Positions 1-9,210 are shown, counted from the stretch's first letter. The stretch is DNA of 64,000 bases from Photobacterium atrarenae (GCF_024380015.1 NZ_CP101508.1:2852902-2916901); one strand, 5' to 3'. The notes: a model not told the origin generated them from the sequence alone. Program-made: numbers and translations.

Positions 1-231
1 GTCATACAGGTGGCCAACCAGGAAATAGCCGCCGTCATCAGAGACATACACGATACCACGCTCTGTGACGGCCTCATTCATCCCCGCTATCGGCGAGGGG
101 GTGATCGATGTCGGCGTCAGGCCAATGGCCCCCAGTTTGCGCTCGATCGCTGCCTGATCCGGTTTGGCAGCAGCGGTGAACGCTGTCATCGCGACTGCCG
201 TCGCAAGTATCGTACGACCCAAAAAGTGCAT
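1..231 (-). CDS. dsbC: Thiol:disulfide interchange protein DsbC, N-terminal part (cut by window edge)
   Basis: Only the first 77 codons are inside the window; the gene runs off the left edge. Residues 1-22 look like a Sec signal peptide (hydrophobic stretch ending in AAA before KPD), which fits a periplasmic protein. The following part (IERKLGAIGLTP, later GIVYVSDDGGYFLVG) matches the N-terminal dimerisation domain of DsbC. Full-length DsbC isomerises wrong disulfides through a CxxC thioredoxin domain, which is not in view here. It lies directly downstream of xerD on the same strand, the xerD-dsbC order usual in gammaproteobacteria, so co-transcription is likely. The ATG at 231 is the only start that keeps the signal peptide. 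Confidence 0.9.
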   Translation of the reverse strand, partial: MHFLGRTILATAVAMTAFTAAAKPDQAAIERKLGAIGLTPTSITPSPIAGMNEAVTERGIVYVSDDGGYFLVGHLYD

Positions 232-412
232 CAACTATTTCCTTTTTAAGCAAAAATATAGATAACCAGTAAGACCTTCAGAGTCTGAAAAACTTTCAGA
301 GTTCAATCAGTCCCGGTCCTGACTGCGTTTACCTGTGATACGCCCCACAGATAGGTTGAGTATAACAGCCCCTTACCCGCGGCATTGTACAGACTCTGCC
401 GGGGGACACAAA

Positions 413-1330
413 TCAGGCTCGCGGATGGTGCGTTTCGTGCAGCTGTTTAAGCCGCTCGGTGGCAACATGGGTATAAATCTGGGTGGTCGACAGATCGCTG
501 TGGCCCAGTAACATCTGCACCACCCGCAAATCCGCACCGTAGTTCAGCAGATGGGTCGCAAACGCATGACGCATCACATGCGGCGACAGCGTTTCGGCAT
601 CAATTCCGGCCAGCAGGGCATAATGCTTGATCCGGTACCAGAAGGTCTGCCGCGTCATCTGTTTGCCGCGCTTGCTGGGAAATACCACATCCGAGCTTTT
701 TTCGCCCAGCAGCACCGGGCGGCCACTGGCCAGAAACTGCTCAATCCAGTCCACCGCATTCTCTCCCATCGGCACCAGCCGCTCTTTATCCCCTTTACCG
801 GTCACCCGAACCACCCCCTGACGCAGGCTGACATTTTCCATCGTCAGGCTCACCAACTCCGTCACCCGCAGCCCGGTGGCGTAGAGCAACTCCAGCATCG
901 CCTTGTCCCGCAGCTCGATCGGATCATTGGGGTCTGGCGCATCGAGCAGGGCATCGACCTGGGCTTCGGTAATATCTTTCGGCAACCGCTTGGGCAGTTT
1001 GGGGCTGATCAGCAGCGCACTGGGATCATCTTCGCGAATCGCTTCGCGGTGAAGATACTGAAACAGGCGGCGGATCGCCGACACCATTCGTGCCCGGGAG
1101 GTCTGCTTGTAATCGGCGTCAAACAGCCACTGCTGATAGCGCTGCAAATCATCAACGGTGACGGTCACCAGGCTGCTGCGTTCCTGCTCAATCCAGTGAC
1201 AGAGCTTGCTCAAGTCATTGCGGTACGAGGTCAGGGTATTTTCCGACAGCCCCCGCTCCATCCACATGGCATCCAGAAACTGCTCCAGCAGCATTGCATC
1301 ATTTTCCACGCGTTCCTCACCTATGCCCAT
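413..1330 (-). CDS. xerD: Tyrosine recombinase XerD
   Basis: Site-specific recombinase that acts with XerC at dif to resolve chromosome dimers at the division septum. The 305-residue product has an N-terminal SAM-like core-binding domain (about 13-110) and a catalytic domain. All expected catalytic residues are visible: R155 (ATGLRVTEL), K179 (TGKGDKERLVP), H251 and R254 (HVMRHAFATH), H277 (LLGHSDL) and the nucleophile Y286 (TTQIYTHV). The family is usually about 298 residues. A second in-frame Met at residue 13, just before LLEQFLDAMW, lines up better with the E. coli start, so the true protein may be 12 residues shorter. It is followed by dsbC on the same strand. Confidence 0.96.
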   Translation of the reverse strand: MGIGEERVENDAMLLEQFLDAMWMERGLSENTLTSYRNDLSKLCHWIEQERSSLVTVTVDDLQRYQQWLFDADYKQTSRARMVSAIRRLFQYLHREAIREDDPSALLISPKLPKRLPKDITEAQVDALLDAPDPNDPIELRDKAMLELLYATGLRVTELVSLTMENVSLRQGVVRVTGKGDKERLVPMGENAVDWIEQFLASGRPVLLGEKSSDVVFPSKRGKQMTRQTFWYRIKHYALLAGIDAETLSPHVMRHAFATHLLNYGADLRVVQMLLGHSDLSTTQIYTHVATERLKQLHETHHPRA

Positions 1331-1514
1331 AAATACATGGATAAATAAACAGTACTTTTCGACATGGTAGTTGATTTTCCGGCAAAAGCAACGGGTCTTG
1401 TGTCAGGAAACAAAGTCACGCGAACCCACCGCAACGACAGCATTAGTCAACCGCCGCCAACCTAGGTAAAATCCCCGCTACTGTTTAACTGCACACACCA
1501 ACTGGACTCGCAGC

Positions 1515-2033
1515 ATGAAAATTGGCTTATTCTACGGCTCAACCACCTGTTATACCGAAATGGCAGCAGAGAAAATCCGGGACTGTATCGGCGCTGAGCT
1601 GGTCGAACTGCATAACATCAAAGAAGCTGAACTCAGTACCATGAATGATTTCGACATGCTGATCCTGGGGATTTCGACCTGGGATTTCGGTGAGCTGCAG
1701 GAAGACTGGGAAGCGGTCTGGGAGCAGTTGGACGGGCTGGTGCTGAACGGCAAAACCGTTGCCCTGTTTGGCCTGGGCGATCAGGAGGGCTATACCGAAT
1801 GGTTCCTCGATGCTATGGGCATGCTTCACGATAAGCTGCTGCCAACCGGCGTTCAGTACGTCGGCTACTGGCGCAATGAAGGGTATAATTTCGAAGCCTC
1901 AAAAGCCCTGACCGAAGATCAGAAATTCTTCGTCGGCCTGGCCCTTGATGAAGACAGCCAATACGAACTGAGCGATGCGCGGATCGCCCAATGGTGCGAG
2001 CAGATCCTGACCGAGTACAGCGAGACGCTCTAA
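1515..2033 (+). CDS. fldB: Flavodoxin FldB
   Basis: Small FMN electron carrier of 172 residues. The N-terminal phosphate-binding loop is clear ([11 protein letters not shown], residues 5-15), followed by the typical flavodoxin signatures [15 protein letters not shown] and [18 protein letters not shown]. Similarity to FldB rather than FldA is suggested by the length and by the position beside xerD, the same neighbourhood as in enterobacteria. It is transcribed away from xerD. A weak promoter-like pair (TTAGTC at 1443, TAAAAT at 1467, 18 bp apart) lies just upstream, but I cannot confirm it. The gene ends in a strong terminator shared with convergent brnQ. Confidence 0.93.
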   Translation: MKIGLFYGSTTCYTEMAAEKIRDCIGAELVELHNIKEAELSTMNDFDMLILGISTWDFGELQEDWEAVWEQLDGLVLNGKTVALFGLGDQEGYTEWFLDAMGMLHDKLLPTGVQYVGYWRNEGYNFEASKALTEDQKFFVGLALDEDSQYELSDARIAQWCEQILTEYSETL

Positions 2034-2072
2034 CCCAGGCTCAAGGCTTTGCTGACACAAGCCGCCCCTAAC

Positions 2073-2102
2073 AAAACGGGATGCCAAGGCATCCCGTTTT
2101 CG
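2073..2102. terminator. Bidirectional terminator between fldB and brnQ
   Basis: A 13-bp perfect inverted repeat (AAAACGGGATGCC, 2-nt loop, GGCATCCCGTTTT) flanked by A and T runs lies between the two convergent genes, so it can terminate transcription from both sides. Confidence 0.9.
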
Positions 2103-2120
2103 TATCCGGTGATCAGCAGC

Positions 2121-3428
2121 TTATGCCGTGCGGGCTTCTGCCTGCTCCGAACCGCCAATAAAGAAAGACACCACCAGCGCCGCCAGCGTCGGCAGTACCC
2201 ACGCCATGCCGTAGTCAAACAGCGGCAGAATATTCAGCGCCGACACATCAATGCCCATGAATTTGGCAGCATCAATCAGGCTGAACAGCAAGGAGACCAG
2301 CAGCACCAGGCGATAACCCAGACGCGGATTCGCCATTTTGCCGCGCACGAACGTCAGCGCCACCAGGGCAACTGCCACCGGATACAGGGCAAACAGCACC
2401 GGGATGGACAGGGCGATCAACTGGTTCAGGCCGACATTCGCAACCACGCCACACACGACTGACAGGATCACAGCCCACTTTTCGTAGCTCAGTTTGGTCA
2501 GCGAGCTGAAGTAGTCAGCACACGCACTGATCAGGCCAATTGCCGTGGTCAGACACGCCAGCAGAACAATCGCCGACAGGATCATCTGTCCCACCGGGCC
2601 AAACAGCGCCTGGACATAAGCGGCCAGGATCGCACCACCATTATCCGCACCGGCGGCCACGGCCGAGCTGGTTGCGCCCAGGTAAAACAGCGAAATATAG
2701 ACAAACGCCAGGCCTGCTGCGGCAATCACACCGGCATAAATCAGGTAGGTGCAGGTCGCCTTCTCATCGGTCACCCCTTTTTTGCGGATCACATCGACAA
2801 TCAGCATCCCGAACATCAGCGCCGCAAAGGTATCCATGGTGTTATAGCCTTCCAGGAAGCCTTTAGTGAAAGCCATATTGGCGTAGTCACCCTGAGCAGC
2901 CAGAATATCACCCTGCGGATTGATGAATACGGCAACCGCCAGCACCGCTAGGACGGCAAACAGCGCCGGGGTCAGAAACTTACCAATCATGTCGATCAGC
3001 TTGCCGCGCGACCAGGCAAAAAACAGGGCCACGGCAAAGAATACGACCGAGAAAATCGTCAGACTCATTTGACCGGCATCGGCAATAAACGGCTTCACAG
3101 CCATCTCATAAGCGACCAGACCTGTACGCGGTGCTGCAAAAGCGGGACCAATAATAATGAAGATCAGCACAGCCATCAGGGTCGCCACTTTCGGTGGCAA
3201 ATCGCGGGTCAGCCCGTTCCAGCCGCCACCGGCAACGGCGACGGCAATAATTCCGATCAGCGGCAGACCGACCGCTGTCGCCAGGAAACCGAACATCGCC
3301 GGCAGCAGGTTTTCACCGGCAGCCAGGCCCGCCTGGGGCGGAAAGATGATGTTGCCTGCACCAAGGAAAAACGCAAAGGTCATAAAGCCCAGCGCCAGTA
3401 TGTCTGTCATTTTGAGTGTTTTATTCAA
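2121..3428 (-). CDS. brnQ: Branched-chain amino acid:Na+ symporter BrnQ (LIV-II)
   Basis: Inner-membrane carrier for leucine, isoleucine and valine, about 435 residues with roughly 12 hydrophobic segments. The start region TDILALGFMTFAFFLGAGNIIFPP is the BrnQ/LivJ family signature. I place the start at the TTG at 3428 because GGAAGG lies 6 nt upstream of it. An in-frame GTG at 3443 and an ATG at 3410 are alternatives. A CRP-like site (3512-3527) and a TATAAC box (3487-3482) upstream suggest carbon-source control, which is inference. It converges on fldB across a shared terminator and has no operon partner. Confidence 0.94.
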   Translation of the reverse strand: MNKTLKMTDILALGFMTFAFFLGAGNIIFPPQAGLAAGENLLPAMFGFLATAVGLPLIGIIAVAVAGGGWNGLTRDLPPKVATLMAVLIFIIIGPAFAAPRTGLVAYEMAVKPFIADAGQMSLTIFSVVFFAVALFFAWSRGKLIDMIGKFLTPALFAVLAVLAVAVFINPQGDILAAQGDYANMAFTKGFLEGYNTMDTFAALMFGMLIVDVIRKKGVTDEKATCTYLIYAGVIAAAGLAFVYISLFYLGATSSAVAAGADNGGAILAAYVQALFGPVGQMILSAIVLLACLTTAIGLISACADYFSSLTKLSYEKWAVILSVVCGVVANVGLNQLIALSIPVLFALYPVAVALVALTFVRGKMANPRLGYRLVLLVSLLFSLIDAAKFMGIDVSALNILPLFDYGMAWVLPTLAALVVSFFIGGSEQAEARTA

Positions 3429-3964
3429 ACTGCACCTTCCCACTCGTTTGTTATCTATATGATGTGTCTGCGATATTTTGAGTTATATGGCACGCACAAC
3501 TTATTTCTAAATGTGATATGCCTCGCAGCATAATGAAGAAAAAGAGAACAATAAGCAACCACCCAGTCAAAAACACCACAATCTTTGGCCCGGACATTCA
3601 ATAGCCAGTTCATAAATCTGAATTTAACACTAAACATGGAGCTTACGACCAAAATATTTTTGTTATCAGAAAGATAACAAATAGCATCAATCGCTATAAA
3701 TCAGAATAATTACAATACAACAGCGAATCCGTAACCAAAATATCACCCGCGCCCATGATGCGCCGGTAAACATTGCATTTTCGACGTCCGGTGCTCCGCG
3801 ATTCTGCCACTTCCCGCTATAATCCCCGCCTCGGACAGCGGGAACTACCCGCGAACCATGAGACGTTCCAGGGCCACAATGGCGTTTAACGGTCAACCCT
3901 TTCATGAATCAGAGCAAGCAGTACGCACACGCTCAGTAATACACAACGGACAACGGTAATATCC
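3429..3964. other. Intergenic region between divergent brnQ and trmN6
   Basis: About 535 bases with no convincing gene; the short reading frames here have no family resemblance. The brnQ-proximal half is AT-rich and holds the CRP-like site. A perfect 8-bp inverted repeat (TTGTTATC, 5-nt spacer, GATAACAA, 3660-3680) is of unknown role. A consensus TATAAT at 3818-3823 without a recognisable -35 is a possible promoter for trmN6. Confidence 0.6.
3512..3527. promoter_or_regulatory. CRP-like site upstream of brnQ
   Basis: TGTGA, 6-nt spacer, TCGCA, with AAA before the first half-site. The left half is perfect and the right has one mismatch to TCACA. It is centred about 43 bp upstream of the start point expected from the TATAAC box at 3487-3482 on the minus strand, close to class II geometry. 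Confidence 0.4.
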
Positions 3965-4687
3965 ATGGCAAAAGGCTTTACATTCAAACAGTTCCATGTC
4001 GATGATTTCGGCTGCGGCATGCCGGTCAGCACCGATGGTGTGCTGCTCGGTGCCTGGGCGGCACTGCCGGCCGAAGGGGAGATTGTAGATATTGGTACAG
4101 GCAGCGGGTTGCTGGCGCTGATGGCCGCACAGCGCACCGCCAAGTCCCGGATCACGGCAGTCGACATCGACCCCCGTGCCATCCGTGCGGCCGCAAGCAA
4201 CTTTGCCAACTCCCCCTGGCAGGCCCGGCTTTGCTGCATTACGCAGGATGTCACCGACTGGGGGGCGCAGCAGCCTGGCGGCCGCTTTTCCGCCATTGTG
4301 TGCAACCCGCCCTATTTTAACCACGGCCAGCAAGCCAGCTGCTCATCCCGAGCCACAGCTCGCCATACCGACACCCTGAGCCATAACTGCCTGCTGACAA
4401 CCATCCGTCATCTACTGGACGGCAACGGCCAGGCGAGCCTGATCCTGCCGGAATATGAAGGCCGCCTGTTGCTACGAGAAGCCAAGGCGCACCAGCTTTT
4501 CTGCCACCGGCTGTGTGAGATCCGCAGCACCGAACGTAAACCGGTTAGCCGGTTGCTGATCGCGCTGTCAAAAGCCCCGCTGCCTGAGCCGGGCCAGCCA
4601 CAGACTGAGCATCTGTCCATTCATCATCAGGGCCGATATTCAGCGGCCTTCTGCGCCCTGACCCGGGATTTTTACCTCAAACTATAA
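3965..4687 (+). CDS. trmN6: tRNA1(Val) (adenine37-N6)-methyltransferase TrmN6
   Basis: SAM-dependent methyltransferase (former YfiC) that modifies A37 of tRNA1-Val. In the 240-residue protein the SAM-binding motif I is DIGTGSG (42-48), the acidic loop is AVDIDPRA (65-72), and the adenine-N6 catalytic motif NPPYF is at 114-118. The N-terminal FTFKQFHVDDFGCGMPVSTDGVLLGAW is diagnostic of this family. It is divergent from brnQ and followed in the same direction by srmB after about 166 bases containing that gene's own promoter. E. coli also has yfiC next to srmB, although there the two are divergent. Confidence 0.95.
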   Translation: MAKGFTFKQFHVDDFGCGMPVSTDGVLLGAWAALPAEGEIVDIGTGSGLLALMAAQRTAKSRITAVDIDPRAIRAAASNFANSPWQARLCCITQDVTDWGAQQPGGRFSAIVCNPPYFNHGQQASCSSRATARHTDTLSHNCLLTTIRHLLDGNGQASLILPEYEGRLLLREAKAHQLFCHRLCEIRSTERKPVSRLLIALSKAPLPEPGQPQTEHLSIHHQGRYSAAFCALTRDFYLKL

Positions 4688-4739
4688 GGCTGTCCCGTGC
4701 CGGCAAACTGAAGCAGCAAAAGTTTTTAGCGGGAAACCG

Positions 4740-4768
4740 GTGATCGTGGCGGCAATAATCACTATAAT
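4740..4768 (+). promoter_or_regulatory. Probable srmB promoter
   Basis: A perfect TATAAT (4763-4768) is preceded at 17-bp spacing by a weak -35 (GTGATC, 4740-4745, 3 of 6 matches). Its place 85 bp before the GTG at 4854 supports the shorter srmB start, because a start further upstream would put the promoter inside the gene. Confidence 0.45.
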
Positions 4769-4853
4769 GCCGCCCCTTATGTTTCTGGTCATGCGCCTGC
4801 AGCGTTGCACCCGCATGATCGGCGTTCGTCTTATTCCCGAGGAGAAACGACTG

Positions 4854-6080
4854 GTGAGAGACTTTTCCGAATTAGAGTTAGATAGCGAGCTGTTACGCGC
4901 GATTGAAAAAATCGGCTACGATCGCCCGACCGTTATTCAGGCCCAGGCGATCCCTCATGCCATGGACGGTCGAGATGTACTGGCTTCCGCTCCGACCGGC
5001 ACCGGAAAGACGGCCGCTTTTCTGCTGCCGATGATCCAGCACCTGCAGGATTTCCCGCGCAAGAAACCCGGACCGGCCCGCGTCCTGGTACTGACCCCGA
5101 CCCGCGAACTGGCCATCCAGGTCGCCGATCAGGCCCGTGCCCTGGCTCAGTATACCGACCTGAAAATTTTCACCATCACCGGCGGTATTTCCTACGACGA
5201 GCACGCCGAGCTGCTAGGCAAAACCCAGGATATCGTGGTTGCCACGCCGGGCCGCCTGATGGAGTACATTGAAGCCGAACGTTTCGACTGCCGGGCGATC
5301 GAATGCCTGATCCTCGACGAAGCTGACCGGATGCTGGACATGGGCTTTGGCAAAGCGGTCGAGCGGATCCACAACGAATGCCGCTGGCGCCGCCAGAGCC
5401 TGCTGTTCTCGGCCACCCTGGAAGGCAAAGGGGTCCGTGATTTCTCCCGCACCATCCTGAACGAGCCGGTGGAGGTCAATGCCGAGCCGCCACGGCGTGA
5501 GCGCAAGAAAATCCACCAAATCTACCACCGCTGCGATCAGATGGAACACAAGCTGGCCTTGCTGGAGCATATCCTCAAGCACCAGGCTGAGCGTACCATT
5601 ATCTTTGTCAAAACCCGTGAGCGTCTGGCAACCCTGCGCGACCAGCTAGCGGCGATGAAGATCCCGTGCTGCTGGATCCAGGGCGAAATGGCCCAGGCAT
5701 CGCGCAACAACGCCATCACCCGCTTCCGTGATGGAACGGTCAACGTGCTGATTGCCACCGATGTCGCCGCCCGCGGGATTGACCTGCCGGACGTCAGCCA
5801 CGTGATCAACTTCGATATGCCACGCACGGCCGATATCTACCTGCACCGGATCGGCCGGACTGCCCGTGCCGGCAAGAAAGGCACGGCGATTTCCCTGATC
5901 GAAGCCCACGATCAGGAAATGATTGAGCGCGTCGGCCGTTACATGAAAGAGGAAGTACCGGAGCGCTTCATCGACGGCATGCGCCCGCAGCATAAAAAGC
6001 CATCAACGGTGAAAAAGAAGAGCAAGAAAAAAGTCGCCAAGAAAACAGCGGCGGGAAAAAAGAAGAAAGCTAAAAAGTAA
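4854..6080 (+). CDS. srmB: DEAD-box ATP-dependent RNA helicase SrmB
   Basis: RNA helicase of about 408 residues that assists early 50S ribosome assembly. Motifs in order: Q motif region (RPTVIQAQAIP), motif I APTGTGKT (about 46-53), Ia PTRELAIQ, GG, motif II LDEADRMLDMGF, motif III SAT, then helicase C-terminal motifs (VNVLIATDVAARGIDLPDV, HRIGRTARAG). The tail from about residue 380 is a lysine-rich low-complexity stretch ending at KKAKK, likely RNA-binding. I chose the GTG at 4854 because the protein from there aligns with E. coli SrmB (FSELELD near the start) and GAGGAG lies upstream. The frame extends open to 4740 but that part covers a promoter. Confidence 0.95.
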   Translation: MRDFSELELDSELLRAIEKIGYDRPTVIQAQAIPHAMDGRDVLASAPTGTGKTAAFLLPMIQHLQDFPRKKPGPARVLVLTPTRELAIQVADQARALAQYTDLKIFTITGGISYDEHAELLGKTQDIVVATPGRLMEYIEAERFDCRAIECLILDEADRMLDMGFGKAVERIHNECRWRRQSLLFSATLEGKGVRDFSRTILNEPVEVNAEPPRRERKKIHQIYHRCDQMEHKLALLEHILKHQAERTIIFVKTRERLATLRDQLAAMKIPCCWIQGEMAQASRNNAITRFRDGTVNVLIATDVAARGIDLPDVSHVINFDMPRTADIYLHRIGRTARAGKKGTAISLIEAHDQEMIERVGRYMKEEVPERFIDGMRPQHKKPSTVKKKSKKKVAKKTAAGKKKKAKK

Positions 6081-6120
6081 CGCTGACCGGGCTCGTCACC
6101 GAGCTCGCAGCCTGAACAGA

Positions 6121-6147
6121 AAAAAGGGCCGATCGGCCCTTTTTTTC
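6121..6147. terminator. Bidirectional terminator between srmB and yaaA
   Basis: A perfect 24-bp palindrome (AAAAAGGGCCGA and its complement) followed by T residues, between convergent genes. Confidence 0.9.
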
Positions 6148-6162
6148 AACGTCCGCATCTGC

Positions 6163-6939
6163 TTATGATTGCTCCTCGCGTTTAAACACCAGCTCTTTGG
6201 CGGTGGATTCATCCGCAGCAAAATAGTAGCCGGCAACATCAAACTGCTTGAGTTTTTCCACCGAATCAACTTGGTTGTCGATAATGTAACGGGCCATCAG
6301 GCCACGGGCTTTCTTGGCATAAAAGCTAATCACCTTGTACTGGCCGTTCTTGCAGTCTTTAAACACCGGCGTGATCACCTCACCGTTGAGCTGCTTGGAC
6401 TTCACCGCCTTGAAATACTCGTTAGAGGCCAGGTTAATCAGGATGTTATCCCCCTGCGCCGCCAGTGCTTCATTGAGCTGGTCGGTGATGATCCCGCCCC
6501 AGAACTGATACAGGTTAGCGCCGCGCGGGTTCGCCAGCTTGGTGCCCATTTCCAGCCGGTACGGCTGCATCAGATCAAGCGGGCGCAGCAGACCATAAAG
6601 GCCGGAGAGCATCCGCAGGTGTTGCTGGGCGTAAGCAAAATCGGCTTCGCTCATGGTCTCGGCATCAAGCCCGGTATAAACATCCCCTTTAAAGGCCAGG
6701 ATCGCCTGCCGGGCGTTGTCTGGGGTAAAGTCCGGCTGCCAGTCAGCAAACCGGGCCGCATTGAGGCCGGCAATTTTATCGCTGACCTTCATCAGGCTGG
6801 CAATATCCACCGGCGTCAGCTCACGACAGACGGCGATCAGTTCAGCGGCATGATCGGTCAGCAATGGCTGGGTGTAGCTCTGCGTCGCCAGCGGGGATTC
6901 ATAATCAAGCGTTTTGGCAGGTGATACCACAATCAACAT
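6163..6939 (-). CDS. yaaA: Peroxide stress protein YaaA (DUF328/UPF0246)
   Basis: A 258-residue cytosolic protein beginning [16 protein letters not shown], the family signature, with the conserved segments [38 protein letters not shown] and [11 protein letters not shown]. In E. coli YaaA is OxyR-induced and limits free iron and DNA damage during peroxide stress; this role is carried over from the family. The gene stands alone, converging on srmB and lying upstream of the terminator of the alanine-type symporter gene. In E. coli yaaA also neighbours such a symporter gene (yaaJ). Confidence 0.94.
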   Translation of the reverse strand: MLIVVSPAKTLDYESPLATQSYTQPLLTDHAAELIAVCRELTPVDIASLMKVSDKIAGLNAARFADWQPDFTPDNARQAILAFKGDVYTGLDAETMSEADFAYAQQHLRMLSGLYGLLRPLDLMQPYRLEMGTKLANPRGANLYQFWGGIITDQLNEALAAQGDNILINLASNEYFKAVKSKQLNGEVITPVFKDCKNGQYKVISFYAKKARGLMARYIIDNQVDSVEKLKQFDVAGYYFAADESTAKELVFKREEQS

Positions 6940-6990
6940 AAGACGTTATTCCCGAAAAGGTTCATTCCTCAAAAGGGTAACATTGCTGAC

Positions 6991-7017
6991 AAAAAAAACC
7001 ACGCGATAGTCGCGTGG
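6991..7017 (-). terminator. Terminator of the sodium:alanine/glycine symporter gene
   Basis: On the minus strand, an 8-bp perfect stem (CCACGCGA and TCGCGTGG, 3-nt loop) followed by eight T residues. It lies 32 bases after the symporter stop codon. Confidence 0.88.
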
Positions 7018-7048
7018 CTTGACCAATTTCTGGGATAGGCTGCAGCGA

Positions 7049-8479
7049 TTAGCGCTTGCCGGACTGATCCCAAATTCCCTCTTCGAGCTGGGCGTGCAGC
7101 TCGGGGTAATCATGACTGTCAAAGGTCGGCACTTTACCCAGACCCAGCTGCTTGTTGTAGTCTCGGGCCAGCTTCACCGCCGTGCCCGAGAGCAGCACTA
7201 TCGCGATCAGGTTGATGATCGCCATCATTCCCATCGAGATATCCGCCATCTTCCAGACGGTCGGCAGATCGGCCACCGCCCCAAACATCACCATCCCCAA
7301 GACCACCATCCGGAAGACCGTCAGACCGGCCTTATGATTATGCTCCAGGAAGATCAGGTTGGTTTCGGCATAAGAGTAGTTGGCGACCAGCGAGGTAAAC
7401 GCAAAGAAGAAAATGGCCACGGCAATGAACACGGCGCCCCAGTCGCCGACCTGAGAGCTCAGGGCTCGCTGGGTCAGCTCAATGCCGGTCACCTCACCAT
7501 GCGGCACATACTCGCCCGACATCAGGATGATCGCCACCGTTGCAGAGCAGATCACAAGGGTGTCCATAAACACGCCCAGCATCTGTACATAGCCCTGAGA
7601 GGCCGGATGCGGGGGATAAGGCGTCGCCGAGGCGGCAGCATTCGGCGCCGAGCCCATCCCGGCCTCGTTGGAAAACAGCCCGCGCTGCAACCCGTTAATC
7701 ATGCCCTGGGCGATCGAATAGCCCAACGCGCCCGAGGCCGCTTCCTGCAAGCCAAACGCACTGCGGAAAATCATCACCAGGATCTCCGGCAGCTTTTCCA
7801 GGTTCATCGCCATAATGAACAAGGCCAGCAGCAGGTAACACAAGGCCATGGCCGGCACCAGCACTTCGGCGGTACGGGCGATGGTACGCATGCCGCCAAA
7901 AATAATCACCCCGGCCATCACCACCAGGCCGACGCCGACATAGGTCGGGTTCCAGCCAAACGCCACATTCATGGCCTGAGTGATCGAATTGGCCTGCACC
8001 GAGTTAAACACCAGGCCGAAGGCAATGATCAAACAGACGGAAAATACCACGCCCATCCAGCGCATCCCCAGCCCCTTTTCCATGTAATAGGCCGGGCCAC
8101 CGCGATAATTACCGTCATCATCCCGGGTTTTATACAACTGCGCCAGGGCACTTTCGGCAAATGCCGTCGCCATCCCCAACATGGCAATCAGCCACATCCA
8201 GAAAATGGCCCCAGGCCCGCCGAAGGTCAGGGCCACCGCGACCCCAGCCATGTTGCCGGTGCCGACCCGGGCAGCCAGACTGGTACACAAAGCCTGAAAA
8301 GAAGAGATCCCGGCCGGATCCGACTTACGGCTGTTCTTCATCACCCGGAACATGTGGCCAAAGTGGCGAAACTGAATAAAACCCAGACGGTAGGTAAAAA
8401 ACACCCCGACGCCAATCAGCAGATAAATGAGCACGGAGCCCCATAACAGATCGTTGATAAAATTAATCTGGCTTGACAC
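7049..8479 (-). CDS. Alanine/glycine:cation symporter (AGCS family)
   Basis: Inner-membrane Na+-coupled carrier for alanine or glycine, 476 residues with about 10-11 hydrophobic segments. The family signatures FQALCTSLAARVGTGNMAGVA (after TM1-2), the GGPAYYMEKGLG loop, and GLFSNEAGMGSAPNAAA are all present. The C-terminal tail is hydrophilic and cytoplasmic. Which amino acid and ion are used cannot be read from sequence. The gene has its own terminator and a very long (about 500-base) upstream region. The Vibrio family homologue with a tandem glycine riboswitch came to mind, but no riboswitch signature could be confirmed here. Confidence 0.93.
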   Translation of the reverse strand: MSSQINFINDLLWGSVLIYLLIGVGVFFTYRLGFIQFRHFGHMFRVMKNSRKSDPAGISSFQALCTSLAARVGTGNMAGVAVALTFGGPGAIFWMWLIAMLGMATAFAESALAQLYKTRDDDGNYRGGPAYYMEKGLGMRWMGVVFSVCLIIAFGLVFNSVQANSITQAMNVAFGWNPTYVGVGLVVMAGVIIFGGMRTIARTAEVLVPAMALCYLLLALFIMAMNLEKLPEILVMIFRSAFGLQEAASGALGYSIAQGMINGLQRGLFSNEAGMGSAPNAAASATPYPPHPASQGYVQMLGVFMDTLVICSATVAIILMSGEYVPHGEVTGIELTQRALSSQVGDWGAVFIAVAIFFFAFTSLVANYSYAETNLIFLEHNHKAGLTVFRMVVLGMVMFGAVADLPTVWKMADISMGMMAIINLIAIVLLSGTAVKLARDYNKQLGLGKVPTFDSHDYPELHAQLEEGIWDQSGKR

Positions 8480-8975
8480 ATCTACCCCTTGAAAATCATC
8501 AAAAACAAATCCAGCCCGTCATCACACTCGTGCACAGGTTGAATCCTTAACCGGGTTGCTTCGCGCAACCATTCTCATTGCTATTCTGTTGTGTGGTACT
8601 TTGACAGGTACATATTCACGTCGGTGACAATGCGCCCTGAATACAGCAGCCTCGTTGGAGAACCAATCGCAGAGCCGGCTGCTGGTGGCGCAGGATCATG
8701 CAAAGAACACCACAAAAAATCAATATGTTCACTCAGAATATCCCGCCAGCGGGCCAGTTTTCCCTACCAAAGCATACGATCAAGCGGCGTACCCGTTTCC
8801 CCCTGGGACTGAAAAGCGTCTATTTTTTGTACACCACCCTTCTCCTTCGGCATAAATTGCGATCACACGCACACAAAAAGTTCATCAATAAGTAACAAAT
8901 GCGAAACATGGCAATTTTATTTTAAGTCTCAGTATGATATTTAACTTAGACCAACCTGTAAGAAAGAGGTGCTTT
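8480..8975. other. Long intergenic region between divergent symporter gene and DUF3545 gene
   Basis: About 495 bases without a believable protein gene; the overlapping short frames at 8591-8895 do not resemble anything. On the minus strand (leader side of the symporter) there is a small hairpin (GGTTGC, 5 nt, GCAACC, 8552-8568) and a GC-rich stretch at 8740-8860 that could be structured RNA. The minus strand contains GCCGAAGGAG near 8840, a string also found in glycine riboswitches, but the other conserved parts were not found. Confidence 0.5.
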
Positions 8976-9155
8976 ATGGATAGCTTTGCATTCGATGACA
9001 TTCTTGCAACAGACACGCCGCGCCGTGCGGCCCGTAGCAAACCGGTCAAACGTAAATGGCGTGAAATTGAAGCGCTTAAGGACAAACAACGGCTTCGCAA
9101 AGAGTTGGCAGAAATTGATATGTTTCGCGATACTTCAGACGATATTGATTTCTGA
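8976..9155 (+). CDS. Small DUF3545-family protein
   Basis: A 59-residue soluble, highly charged protein. The middle (SKPVKRKWREIEALKDKQRL) is very basic and helical, and the ends are acidic (FDDILATD, DTSDDIDF). This pattern matches the small DUF3545 family of Vibrionaceae and relatives, for which I know no function. The start at 8976 is supported by AGAGGT 7 nt upstream; the frame is open further upstream but without another ribosome site. It is followed by a hairpin terminator and stands alone. Confidence 0.8.
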   Translation: MDSFAFDDILATDTPRRAARSKPVKRKWREIEALKDKQRLRKELAEIDMFRDTSDDIDF

Positions 9156-9173
9156 AAGCCCCCTATAACTGTA

Positions 9174-9203
9174 CGCGCCGGCAAGTAGCCGGCACGTTTT
9201 GTT
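9174..9203 (+). terminator. Probable terminator after the DUF3545 gene
   Basis: A GC-rich stem (CGCGCCGGC, AAGTA loop, GCCGGCACG, one mismatch) followed by TTTTGTTT, starting 18 bases after the stop codon. Confidence 0.75.
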
Positions 9204-9210
9204 TCGCCTG

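Noticed and set aside
3455..3652. Small minus-strand gene upstream of brnQ
   Set aside because: AT-rich frame without a ribosome site or family similarity, overlapping the brnQ promoter and CRP-like site.
7019..8446. A 475-codon open frame on the plus strand opposite the symporter gene
   Set aside because: His/Gln/Arg-rich with no family pattern; it is the antisense shadow of a well-supported transporter gene in GC-rich DNA.
8825..8860. Glycine riboswitch suggested by GCCGAAGGAG on the minus strand upstream of the symporter
   Set aside because: The preceding GGAGAG-type stem and the later conserved CTCTCAGG-type segment and second aptamer were not found, so the match is probably chance.
8591..8895. 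Three overlapping short frames in the symporter/DUF3545 intergenic region
   Set aside because: No ribosome sites of quality, no similarity between frames and known proteins, and mutual overlap; treated as non-coding.
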